From Planctomycetota bacterium (GTDB lineage: Bacteria; Planctomycetota; B15-G4), in contig QNBX01000116.1 in the NCBI GenBank assembly GCA_003644265.1, forward strand, positions 1 to 14,460: DNA of 14,460 nt, given 5' to 3'. Made by a program: the position numbers and the translations under genes. This document shows positions 1 through 6,292 of this stretch, in pieces. The notes beneath the pieces were generated by a model, which was not told the DNA's origin, did not search any database, and worked only from the letters and a program-made list of their open reading frames with translations. How positions within the stretch are numbered: the first letter of the stretch is position 1; each line of letters opens with the position of its first letter.

Positions 1-1
1 C

Positions 2-313
2 AACAGCGGCACCCAGGTGGGCGATGAGCCGGGGCAGCTGGATGTCTCCGGCGCCGTACCCCTGGGCGCGGCCTGGATCGTGGTGGGCTTCTCGCTGGCG
101 GACGTGCCGTTCAAGGCCGGCGTACTCAAGCCCAGCGTCGATCTGCTGCTGGAGGGCCTGCCGCTGGATGGCAACGGCGATCTGTCCCTGCCCTACGCCT
201 GGGTGCCGGGCGTGCCCTCGGGGCAGGGCGTGTTCGTTCAGGCCTGGATCCCCGATTCCGGCGCCGCCAAGGGCTTCGCGGCCACCGATGGCCTCTCGAT
301 CCTGGCCCCCTGA
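2..313 (+). CDS. C-terminal fragment of a large secreted protein (5' end outside window)
   Basis: The reading frame is open from the first bases and ends at TGA 311-313, so only the last 103 residues are visible. They form a beta-rich, Gly/Pro/Ala-rich module. It carries a 'GFS..DVPFKAG' segment, a 'DGNGDLSLPYAW' segment, a 'GVPSG' turn, 'VFVQAWIPDSG' and a closing 'GFAATDGLS' motif. From memory this resembles a C-terminal domain found on many secreted proteins of high-GC marine Planctomycetota; its function is unknown to me. No transmembrane segment or sorting motif is visible at the very end. The start cannot be determined. The next gene begins 84 bases downstream with its own ribosome binding site. 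That the frame is coding is well supported by its composition and clean stop; the family placement is inference. Confidence 0.75.
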   Translation, partial: NSGTQVGDEPGQLDVSGAVPLGAAWIVVGFSLADVPFKAGVLKPSVDLLLEGLPLDGNGDLSLPYAWVPGVPSGQGVFVQAWIPDSGAAKGFAATDGLSILAP

Positions 314-397
314 CACAGGCTCACCCCCCCGCTCTGAGCTGCGGACAGCGCCCTTCGGCGTCGCGTCTCTTCCTGCCCCCTCAACAAGGAGCAGGAC

Positions 398-1237
398 ATG
401 GCCGACCCCGCACGTCATCACGCCAAGGATCGCGTTCTCGAGTCGTATCTGCGCGATATCAACCAGTTCGACCTGCTGAACGCCGACCAGGAGGTCCAGT
501 TGGCCCACGCGGTCCAGCGCGGGGACGACGACGCCAAGGCCAACTTCACTCAGGCCAATCTGCGGCTGGTGGTGAGCATCGCCAAGTACTACGGCGGCGG
601 CGGGCTGCCCCTGCTCGACCTGATCGAGGAGGGCAATATCGGCCTCATGCGCGCCGTCGAGAAGTTTGACCCCAGCCTGGGCTGTCGCTTCTCGACCTAT
701 GCCACCTGGTGGATCAAGCAGGGCATCCGGCGCGCGCTGGTGAATCACGCCAAGGCCGTGCGCATCCCGACCTACATGGTCGAGCAGATCTCCAAGTGGA
801 ACCGCACCAGCACCGCCCTGCGCATGGAGCTGAACCGCGAGCCCACCAGCATGGAGATCGCGGACCGCATGGAGATCACCCAGAAGGCCGCGGGCAAGAT
901 CCTGGCCGCGCGCCAGACCGCCCGGCGCGCCGTGCAGCCGCTGATGGGCGACAGCGACAGCGACCTGCACGACTCCATCCCGGACAGCAACTCGATGCTC
1001 CCCATCGACGAGCTGGTGCGCGCACGCGACATCGCGCACCTCAAGGAGCTGCTGGAGTCACTCGACGAACGCCAACGCATGATCCTCGAGCTGCGCTTTG
1101 GCCTGGGTGAGCATGAGACCACCACACTCAAGGGCATCGGCGAGGCCCTGGGCGTCACGCGAGAGCGCGTGCGTCAGCTGCAGAACCAGGCCCTGGCCAG
1201 GCTGGCCCGCGCGCTGGGCGAGACGGCGCGAGCCTGA
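398..1237 (+). CDS. RNA polymerase sigma-70 factor, group 2-like (RpoD/RpoS-related)
   Basis: This 279-residue protein carries the full set of sigma-70 regions. Region 1.2 is at about residues 11-43 ([13 protein letters not shown]). Region 2 is at about 50-122, with the core-binding and -10-recognition helices '[18 protein letters not shown]' and '[16 protein letters not shown]'. Region 3 is at about 123-200. Region 4 is at about 212-272, with the helix-turn-helix '[20 protein letters not shown]'. The long acidic N-terminus (region 1.1) of a primary sigma factor is missing and the length is right for a group 2 factor, so an alternative factor recognising RpoD-like promoters is likeliest. An insertion, '[12 protein letters not shown]', replaces the usual 'NRGLxxLDL'. 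The ATG at 398 was chosen because AAGGAG lies at 386-391, six bases before it. No adjacent anti-sigma gene is visible. The group assignment is inference; the sigma identity is secure. Confidence 0.95.
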   Translation: MADPARHHAKDRVLESYLRDINQFDLLNADQEVQLAHAVQRGDDDAKANFTQANLRLVVSIAKYYGGGGLPLLDLIEEGNIGLMRAVEKFDPSLGCRFSTYATWWIKQGIRRALVNHAKAVRIPTYMVEQISKWNRTSTALRMELNREPTSMEIADRMEITQKAAGKILAARQTARRAVQPLMGDSDSDLHDSIPDSNSMLPIDELVRARDIAHLKELLESLDERQRMILELRFGLGEHETTTLKGIGEALGVTRERVRQLQNQALARLARALGETARA

Positions 1238-1351
1238 GGACGCCAGCCAGAGCGCTGAGCGCCAGGCTCGTCAGGTCTCCCCGGCTTCCTGGGATCCCAG
1301 CACCGGGTTCGGCTTCGAGGGCGCGCCGGCCAGCCCCCCCCCAAACGCACA

Positions 1352-1381
1352 ACGCCCGCCCCGGTCTCCCGGGACGGGCGT
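1352..1381. terminator. Hairpin between convergent genes, probable bidirectional terminator
   Basis: A 13-base stem with one mismatch (ACGCCCGCCCCGG against CCGGGACGGGCGT) closes a TCTC loop. It lies between the sigma gene (+) and the unrecognised gene ending at 1439 (-). On the minus strand it is followed by TTGTGCGTTT, a partly T-rich tract; on the plus strand there is no T tract. A 12-base palindrome, CTGGGATCCCAG, also lies nearby at 1289-1300. Confidence 0.6.
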
Positions 1382-1438
1382 CGCAGGCCGAAGCCGATGT
1401 CGACAGCCGAGGGCGCGTGCTGTTGCCGGCGCCGTTCG

Positions 1439-2026
1439 TCAGCCGTCGATCGAGTCGGCCATCCAGCTCACGTCCGGCTGGTCTTCGGACACGTGGCTGT
1501 ACTCGCCGATCTCGAAGTAGTGCTGCGCGAAGGAGAGCACGCGCGTCTCGAGAAAGGCGTCCAGGTCGGTCAGGGCCGCGGCGTCCATGGCGGTCTCGAC
1601 CCGGCCGCCCGGCAGGTCCCGGCTGCGCACCGTGGCGCGGGCCTCGAGCTCGAAGCGGCCGTCGTGAGCCCGGGGAGCCAGCAGGAACGAGATGCGCGAG
1701 AAGCGGCTGACCAGCTCGCCGCCGCCGTCGCGCAGGGTCTCCTCGAGGCGCAACACCACCTGGTAGCGGCCGTCGAAGAACGTGCGCACGATCTTGGCCC
1801 GGGTGGGCAGCTCCTCGGCGATGTTCTCGAGCAGGGCCACGGCGAGGCCCTCGACCTCGTGCAGAAAGGCGTACGAGCGCACCAACTCCTGGGAGCGCAG
1901 CACGTCCGTGGCGCTGCTCTGCTCGCGCAGCACCTGCGTCTTGGCGGAGCCCTGGGCGCGGATGGCGACCAGGCGCTCGAGGAAGGGCGAGGGCGGGGAG
2001 GCGGGCGTGAGGCTCTTGGCGGTCAT
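1439..2026 (-). CDS. Hypothetical protein, 195 residues, function not recognised
   Basis: I do not recognise this protein. It has no signal peptide and no transmembrane segment and is probably cytoplasmic. Residues 15-75 look helical ('FLERLVAIRAQ', 'SQELVRSYAFLHEVEGLAVALLENIAEEL'). Residues 80-145 look like antiparallel beta strands ('GRYQVVLRLEETL', 'ELVSRFSRISFLLAP', 'GRFELEARATVRS'). Residues 150-175 form a helix ('LDAFLETRVLSFAQHYFEIGE'), and the last 20 residues are acidic. The frame stays open upstream to 2311, but that stretch has poor, non-coding-like composition. ATG 2026 is preferred because a candidate promoter sits just before it. Alternative ATGs at 2053 and 2062 would add 9 or 12 residues. 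GAGAGA lies 6-11 bases before ATG 2026 and is only a weak ribosome binding site. The third-position GC bias and the terminator beyond the stop support a real gene. Confidence 0.75.
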   Translation of the reverse strand: MTAKSLTPASPPSPFLERLVAIRAQGSAKTQVLREQSSATDVLRSQELVRSYAFLHEVEGLAVALLENIAEELPTRAKIVRTFFDGRYQVVLRLEETLRDGGGELVSRFSRISFLLAPRAHDGRFELEARATVRSRDLPGGRVETAMDAAALTDLDAFLETRVLSFAQHYFEIGEYSHVSEDQPDVSWMADSIDG

Positions 2027-2048
2027 GGGGGGTCTCTCAGTGGTCAGC

Positions 2049-2077
2049 TGCATAGCGTCCATTCGGCGCTTTGTCAG
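2049..2077 (-). promoter_or_regulatory. Candidate sigma-70 promoter for the 195-residue gene
   Basis: On the minus strand CTGACA (2077-2072) is followed by a 17-base spacer and TATGCA (2054-2049). The predicted RNA start would be about 15-20 bases before ATG 2026, which favours that start codon. The -35 box matches TTGACA in five of six positions; the -10 box is weaker, but it lies in the GCTA context seen at other promoters here. Confidence 0.4.
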
Positions 2078-2207
2078 CAGGTATTGAGGCGGCGCGAGCC
2101 ACCAATTGCAGGCCCCGACGGTGTGCCGGTCATTCTCCAAGAGGCTGACGAGGGGCCGGGGAATACATGCAACGCTGTCCGAGACGAGCGAAGTCTGCGC
2201 CGCCTGA

Positions 2208-2243
2208 CGAGAAAACACCAGCCCACACACCGAACACGGGCTG
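2208..2243 (-). terminator. Terminator-like hairpin on the minus strand, possible small RNA end
   Basis: Read on the minus strand, CAGCCC, a 13-base loop and GGGCTG are followed by GTGTTTTCT. This is the layout of a Rho-independent terminator. No minus-strand protein gene lies upstream of it, so if it is real it would end a small RNA starting near the AT-rich island at 2311-2320. The stem is only six base pairs, so this is tentative. Confidence 0.25.
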
Positions 2244-2462
2244 CGGGCGGGCGCAGATGGGCGAGCCAATCCGGCGTTTGCCTCAGCGATCTTCGGCGCT
2301 CGCGTCCCCATCGATAAATTGTGGAGAACCGGGGCGCATCAGACCGCCCTGCAGCACGACGCGCCTCCGCCTTGTGCGCGCGGCGAACTGGCGACATCTG
2401 CATCGCTTGAGGCCCTGGCCCCAGCGCCGAAACGCCGGGTGGGACGAGCGGCCGCCGTTCGC

Positions 2463-2468
2463 TAGGGT
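2463..2468 (+). promoter_or_regulatory. Candidate -10 element upstream of the exported protein gene
   Basis: TAGGGT, within GCTAGGGT, fits the GCTANNNT pattern found before several other genes in this window. No good -35 box is visible 16-18 bases upstream (the sequence there is around GTGGGAC). A transcript from it would start near 2475 and have a leader of about 110 bases before the gene at 2584. Confidence 0.35.
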
Positions 2469-2474
2469 CTGCCC

Positions 2475-2531
2475 ATGGCGCGGGGCCCAGGCGGTTGGGC
2501 CTGCGATCAGCGAGGGCACGTGCCCGGCTGA
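2475..2531 (+). CDS. Possible 18-residue leaderless leader peptide
   Basis: An ATG lies six bases after the candidate -10 element TAGGGT and opens an 18-codon frame (MARGPGGWACDQRGHVPG) ending at TGA 2529-2531, 52 bases before the next gene. If the promoter is used, the RNA would begin at or next to this ATG, the arrangement of a leaderless message. No ribosome binding site is present. Nothing in the peptide identifies a function, and an ORF this short arises easily by chance. Confidence 0.2.
   Translation: MARGPGGWACDQRGHVPG
2514..2525. promoter_or_regulatory. Perfect 12-base palindrome GGGCACGTGCCC
   Basis: This is a perfect inverted repeat with a CACGTG core, between the candidate promoter at 2463 and the gene at 2584. 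It could be an operator for a dimeric regulator. No second copy was seen in the window, and in GC-rich DNA such palindromes also occur by chance. Confidence 0.25.
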
Positions 2532-2583
2532 GGGTCGCTCCGAGCGCCGGGATCCTGACCCCATCCCATCTTGAGGAGGCCCT

Positions 2584-3369
2584 ATGCAACGCACTCGTCT
2601 CATCTCTGCCTTGATCCTCGCCGCGGCGGCCACGGGCTGCGCCGGCATGCCGCTCGCCCAGAACGCCGACGGCACCTCGGACGGCTTCGACGAGGTCAGC
2701 GTGACCCTCTCGACCTGGTTCCCGGAGGCCGACGCGAGCGTCACCGCGGACGGCACCAAGACCCGCATGAAGACCTCCCTCAGCGACGCCTACGACGTGG
2801 GCGAGGTCGCGTTCAGCGGCCGCGTCGAGATGTGGGAGGGCGACTGGGGCTACATCATCGAGTCCACCTACCTCGACATGAGCGGCGATCTGTCGGTGGG
2901 CTCCGGACGCCTCGACACGCACGTGCGCGACGACACGATCGACTTCTTGGTGGCGCAGCGCTACGCCATCACCGAGGCCACCGACGAGAAGCCGGCGGCC
3001 ACGGCGGTGCTCTCCGGCGGCATGCGCTACCGGCGCCTCGATCAGCGCGTCGCGGCCTCACCCGTCTTCAGCGGCAGCGAGAGCCACGACTGGATCGAGC
3101 CGGTCATCGGCGCCGGCCTCACGCTGCCCACGTCGGACGAGTTCGCCTTCTCGGTGCGCGGCGACATGAGCGGCTTTGACGTCGGCTCCGCCAGCCACCG
3201 CACCTGGAACGCCTTCGCCGGCGGCGCCGTGAGCCTCGACGTGAGCAACACGATCACGTTCGGCTGGCGCATCTACGACATCGACCAGAGCCGCGGCAGC
3301 GGCGCCGGCAAGTCCGGCCTGGACGGCAGCTTCAGCGGCCCGATGGTCGGCTGGAACTTCGGCTTCTAG
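2584..3369 (+). CDS. Exported beta-barrel-like outer membrane protein
   Basis: This 261-residue protein starts at ATG 2584, fixed by a strong ribosome binding site (GAGGAGG at 2573-2579, four bases upstream). Residues 1-19 form a signal peptide (MQRTRLISALILAAAATGC). Cys19 in 'ATGC' could be a lipidation site with a relaxed lipobox; ordinary signal peptidase cleavage a few residues later is the alternative. The rest shows alternating amphipathic strands with short Gly/Asp/Ser turns. Examples are 'VAFSGRVEMWEGDWGYIIESTYLDMSG', 'AVLSGGMRYRRL', 'EFAFSVRGDMSGFDV' and 'TWNAFAGGAVSLDV'. It closes with 'PMVGWNFGF', and a terminal aromatic is typical of outer-membrane barrels. The size fits an 8- to 10-strand barrel. 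No specific family or ligand is recognisable. It is convergent with ftsK, leaving a 115-base gap. Confidence 0.8.
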   Translation: MQRTRLISALILAAAATGCAGMPLAQNADGTSDGFDEVSVTLSTWFPEADASVTADGTKTRMKTSLSDAYDVGEVAFSGRVEMWEGDWGYIIESTYLDMSGDLSVGSGRLDTHVRDDTIDFLVAQRYAITEATDEKPAATAVLSGGMRYRRLDQRVAASPVFSGSESHDWIEPVIGAGLTLPTSDEFAFSVRGDMSGFDVGSASHRTWNAFAGGAVSLDVSNTITFGWRIYDIDQSRGSGAGKSGLDGSFSGPMVGWNFGF

Positions 3370-3451
3370 GAGCGGCCCTTGATCGCCGGGGCCGTCGTGG
3401 CCGCGGCGCCGCGCATGTCATCAGCGCCGGCGACAGCGCCGTGAGCTGGGA

Positions 3452-3489
3452 CGCCTCGGCTTGGCTCAGGCGCCTCGGCCTGGCTCAGG
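3452..3489. repeat. 19-base tandem duplication spanning the ftsK stop codon
   Basis: Two adjacent 19-base copies (CGCCTCGGCTTGGCTCAGG, then the same with one T-to-C change) occupy 3452-3470 and 3471-3489. The second copy contains the ftsK stop codon (3485-3487), so the first copy is a duplicate of the gene end lying just downstream of it. This looks like a recent slippage duplication. Confidence 0.8.
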
Positions 3490-6202
3490 CGCCCGGCGTG
3501 CCGGCGGGATACTGCTCGTCCTCGTCCACCCCGCGGGCCTCGGGGTTGATGGCGATCCAGTCCTCGAGCGTGAGCTCGACGTCGCGAGCCTGGCTGCCCT
3601 TGTAGTCGCCCAGCACGCCCTCGTCGGCCATCAGGTCGATCAGCCGGCTGGCGCGGGTGTAGCCGATGGCGAACTTGCGTTGCAGCAGGGACGCGCTGCC
3701 GCGCTGCGTGCCGATGATGAAGCGCACCGCCGCGTCGTACAACTCGTCCAGGTCGCTGGGGTCGGTGTCGCTCTCGGAGCGCCGCTGCACCAGCTCGCGC
3801 TCGTAGATCGGGCCGGATTCGGTCTTGACATCCTCCATTACCAGCCCGACCTCCTCGTCGGACATGAAGGTGCACTGGCCGCGCACCAGGCCGGAGTGTG
3901 ACGGGCTCAGCATGAGCATGTCGCCCTGGCCCAGCAGCTGCTCGGCGCCGTTGGCGTCCAGGATCACGCGCGAGTCGATCTTGCTGGAGACCATGAAGGC
4001 GATGCGCGAGGGCAGGTTGGCCTTGATCAAGCCCGTGATCACATTGGTCGACGGTCGCTGCGTGGCCAGGATGATGTGGATGCCGATGGCACGGCTCTTG
4101 GCAGCCAGACGGCTGATGGAGGTCTCGACCTCCTTGGCGGCGGTCATCATGAGGTCGGCCAGCTCATCCACGATGATGACCACGAACGGCAGCTGCCGCG
4201 GGAAGTCCTCGTCGTCGATGGCCTCGCCGAAGCGCGCGCGCAGGCGCTCCTCGCTGAGCTTGTTGTAGGCGCTGATGTTGCGCACGCCGGCCCGCGCCAG
4301 GAGCTTGTAGCGCTCCTCCATCTTGTTGACGGCCCAGTCCAGGATGCCGGGCGCGCGCTTCATGTCCGTGATCACCGGGCTGGCCAGGTGCGGCGCGTCC
4401 GCGAACATGCTCATCTCGACCATCTTGGGGTCGATCAGGATCAGCTTGACCTGCTCGGGCGTGCGCGAATACAGGAACGAGCAGATGATCGTGTTGAGGC
4501 AGACCGACTTGCCCGAGCCCGTGGCGCCGGCCACCAGCAGGTGCGGCATGCGCGCCAGGTCGAGCACCAGCGGCCGACCGGCATTGTCGCGGCCCAGGAA
4601 GATGGGCAGGGCCAGGCGCTTGTCGTCGAACTCGCGGCAGTGCAGCAGGGGCTTGAGGCGCACGGTCTCGCGGACCGGGTTGGGCACCTCGATGCCGATG
4701 GTGTTCTTGCCCGGCAGCGGCGCCACGATGCGCACCGAGCGCGCCTTCAGCGCGATGGCGAGGTCGTCCTCCAGCGCGCGCACGCGGCCCAGCTTGATGC
4801 CCGGCGCCAGCTCCATCTCGAACATGGAGATGACCGGGCCCTTCTGGATCTCGACGACGCGCGCCTCGATCTTGAACGACAGCAGGGTGCGCTCGAGGGT
4901 CTCGGTCTTGTCCGCCACGATGGCGTCAAGCTTGACCTGATCGACCGCCTCCTGATCCTCCAGCAGCGACTCGCTGGGGAAGACGTAGGCGCTGCTACGG
5001 GGAGCGCCCGGCTGCTGGAAGGGCAGGCGCCTCTGCGCCGAGGGGTCGACCATCTCGCGCACGACGGGTGAGCTGCGGGCGGCGAGGGCCAGGTCCGGGT
5101 CGCCGTCGAGGTCGTCATCGGCGACGGCAGCGAGCTCTTCGCCCGGCTCATCGTCTTCGTCGACGTACTCCTCGTCGTCGGCCAGCTCGTCGTCTTCGTC
5201 GATGTGCTCTTCGTCGTCGGCCAGCTCGGCCTCGTCTTCGGCGTCGAGCGCCTCGTCGTCAGCCAGCCCATCCTCGGCCAGCCCTTCGTCCTCGGCCTCG
5301 TCCTCCTCGATCTGCTCGTCGTCGCCTTGCTCGGCGTCGTCGTCGGCCTCGTCTTCGTCGAGGTCCTCTTCCAGGTCCTCGAACAGCGGCTCCTCGTCCA
5401 CCAGGTCGGCCGGTTCGCCGTCCTCGAGCGCGTCGTCCTCGGACTCGTCCTGATCGAGAAACGACTCGGCCTCGTCCGGCTCGTCGTCGAAGGCACGCTC
5501 GCCCTCGACCTCATCGGCGAGCGCGGCGCCTGCGGCCGTGCCCGCGGCCTTGCCACGGCGAGACCGGGGAGCGGACAGCTCGCGCACCGGACCCACGCCA
5601 TCCAGCGCGCCCGCGGCCTCGGCGGCAGCGGCCCGGGCCTCGGCCAGGGAGCTGGCCTTGTCGGCGGCCCAGCGCGCACCGGCCACCAGCGACGCGTAGT
5701 AGGCCGCGTCCGTGGCCAGCACGAAGGTGATCAGCGTGAACACCACCAGCACGATGCGCGTGCCCATCGGCCCGAGGCCAGCGGCCAACTCGAGCTGGCT
5801 GGCGACCATGCGTCCGACGGTGCCGCCCGGCGGCCAGCGCGAGGGCACGTCCCCGAACAGGTGCGCCACCAGGGCCGACATGGCCACCAGGCACAGCACC
5901 AGCCCGGCCAGGCGCAGCCCCGCCGACGGCAGCCCGGCGCGGGTGAACATGGCCAGGCCCCAGGTGCCCAGGCACAGCACGATCAGCCAGGCCGCGTGAC
6001 CAAAGGTGGTCAGCAGCAGCACGGCCACGCGCTCGCCCGTGGGCCCGCAGAGATTGCTGCCGTGGCCCGCGCTCAGGCAGGCCAGCGCCACGAACAGGGT
6101 GGCGCCGAGCAACAGCAGCGACCCGATCTCGCGCAGCCGTTCAGAGGGAGCGCCGCCCTCGCCGTCGTCCGACTTGCGGACCGTACCGCTGCTGCTTGCC
6201 AT
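3485..6202 (-). CDS. ftsK: DNA translocase FtsK/SpoIIIE
   Basis: This 905-residue hexameric ATPase pumps chromosomal DNA through the closing septum and helps resolve chromosome dimers. Four transmembrane helices lie at about residues 27-45, 59-82, 96-114 and 148-170. They are followed by a disordered, extremely acidic linker at 231-365. The alpha/beta motor spans about 400-800, with Walker A GATGSGKS at 559-566, 'DPKMVEMSMF' at 591-600, Walker B 'VVIIVDELADLM' around 674-685 and 'ILATQRPS' at 711-718. The gamma winged helix that reads orienting DNA sites is at about 818-875 ('GSASLLQRKFAIGYTRASRLID'). ATG 6202 has AGGGAGGT ten bases upstream. It is the last gene of the minus-strand cluster, 90 bases after rpoZ. 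The linker is built partly of near-identical 13-residue repeats. Confidence 0.97.
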   Translation of the reverse strand: MASSSGTVRKSDDGEGGAPSERLREIGSLLLLGATLFVALACLSAGHGSNLCGPTGERVAVLLLTTFGHAAWLIVLCLGTWGLAMFTRAGLPSAGLRLAGLVLCLVAMSALVAHLFGDVPSRWPPGGTVGRMVASQLELAAGLGPMGTRIVLVVFTLITFVLATDAAYYASLVAGARWAADKASSLAEARAAAAEAAGALDGVGPVRELSAPRSRRGKAAGTAAGAALADEVEGERAFDDEPDEAESFLDQDESEDDALEDGEPADLVDEEPLFEDLEEDLDEDEADDDAEQGDDEQIEEDEAEDEGLAEDGLADDEALDAEDEAELADDEEHIDEDDELADDEEYVDEDDEPGEELAAVADDDLDGDPDLALAARSSPVVREMVDPSAQRRLPFQQPGAPRSSAYVFPSESLLEDQEAVDQVKLDAIVADKTETLERTLLSFKIEARVVEIQKGPVISMFEMELAPGIKLGRVRALEDDLAIALKARSVRIVAPLPGKNTIGIEVPNPVRETVRLKPLLHCREFDDKRLALPIFLGRDNAGRPLVLDLARMPHLLVAGATGSGKSVCLNTIICSFLYSRTPEQVKLILIDPKMVEMSMFADAPHLASPVITDMKRAPGILDWAVNKMEERYKLLARAGVRNISAYNKLSEERLRARFGEAIDDEDFPRQLPFVVIIVDELADLMMTAAKEVETSISRLAAKSRAIGIHIILATQRPSTNVITGLIKANLPSRIAFMVSSKIDSRVILDANGAEQLLGQGDMLMLSPSHSGLVRGQCTFMSDEEVGLVMEDVKTESGPIYERELVQRRSESDTDPSDLDELYDAAVRFIIGTQRGSASLLQRKFAIGYTRASRLIDLMADEGVLGDYKGSQARDVELTLEDWIAINPEARGVDEDEQYPAGTPGA
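5150..5227 (-). repeat. 39-base tandem repeat in the FtsK acidic linker
   Basis: Two consecutive 13-residue units, ELADDEEHIDEDD (residues 326-338) and ELADDEEYVDEDD (339-351), are encoded by adjacent 39-base copies that differ at a few bases. Shorter related acidic motifs (GLAEDGLADDEALD) precede them. This suggests the linker grew by in-frame duplication. Confidence 0.8.
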
Positions 6203-6242
6203 GCGTGTGCCGACCTCCCTGGTGCGAGGGCGGACGACCGCG

Positions 6243-6276
6243 GCCCGCCAGCGTCCATCCTGACGCGCCGGCGGGC
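6243..6276 (-). terminator. Hairpin between rpoZ and ftsK, possible attenuator
   Basis: GCCCGCC pairs with GGCGGGC and an inner GCGTC pairs with GACGC around a CATCCT loop, with a small internal bulge (A against GCC). It lies 17 bases after the rpoZ stop, before ftsK. There is no T tract on the minus strand, so it may attenuate, protect or mark an RNA end and not act as a full intrinsic terminator. Confidence 0.35.
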
Positions 6277-6292
6277 TCGCTTCAATGCGACA

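Larger units (their letters stand above)
2027..2583. other. Divergent intergenic region without a convincing protein gene
   Basis: This 557-base stretch separates the minus-strand hypothetical gene from the plus-strand exported protein. Several frames are open through it but none shows a ribosome binding site together with coding-like composition. It is less uniformly GC-rich than the genes and has AT-rich islands near 2208-2216 and 2311-2322 (CGATAAATTG). It holds candidate promoters on both strands, a terminator-like hairpin at 2208-2243 on the minus strand, a possible 18-codon leaderless ORF at 2475-2531 and a 12-base palindrome at 2514-2525. The strong ribosome binding site of the next gene is at 2573-2579. 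Confidence 0.6.

Noticed and set aside
1289..1300. Palindrome CTGGGATCCCAG as an operator
   Set aside because: It lies downstream of the sigma gene between convergent genes, where no promoter is expected; it is more likely part of the termination zone or chance.
1397..2317. A 306-codon plus-strand open frame opposite the 195-residue gene
   Set aside because: It has no ribosome binding site, starts in the terminator region and has antisense-like composition. The minus-strand frame is better supported by its promoter and terminator, although that gene is itself unassigned.
2320..2328. A near-match to a DnaA box (minus strand TTCTCCACA)
   Set aside because: It is a single site with one mismatch, with no cluster of boxes, no dnaA/dnaN neighbours and no extended AT-rich unwinding region, so it is not an origin.
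2074..2922. A 282-codon minus-strand open frame across the intergenic region and the start of the exported protein
   Set aside because: It overlaps a gene with a signal peptide and a strong ribosome binding site, and its composition is not gene-like.
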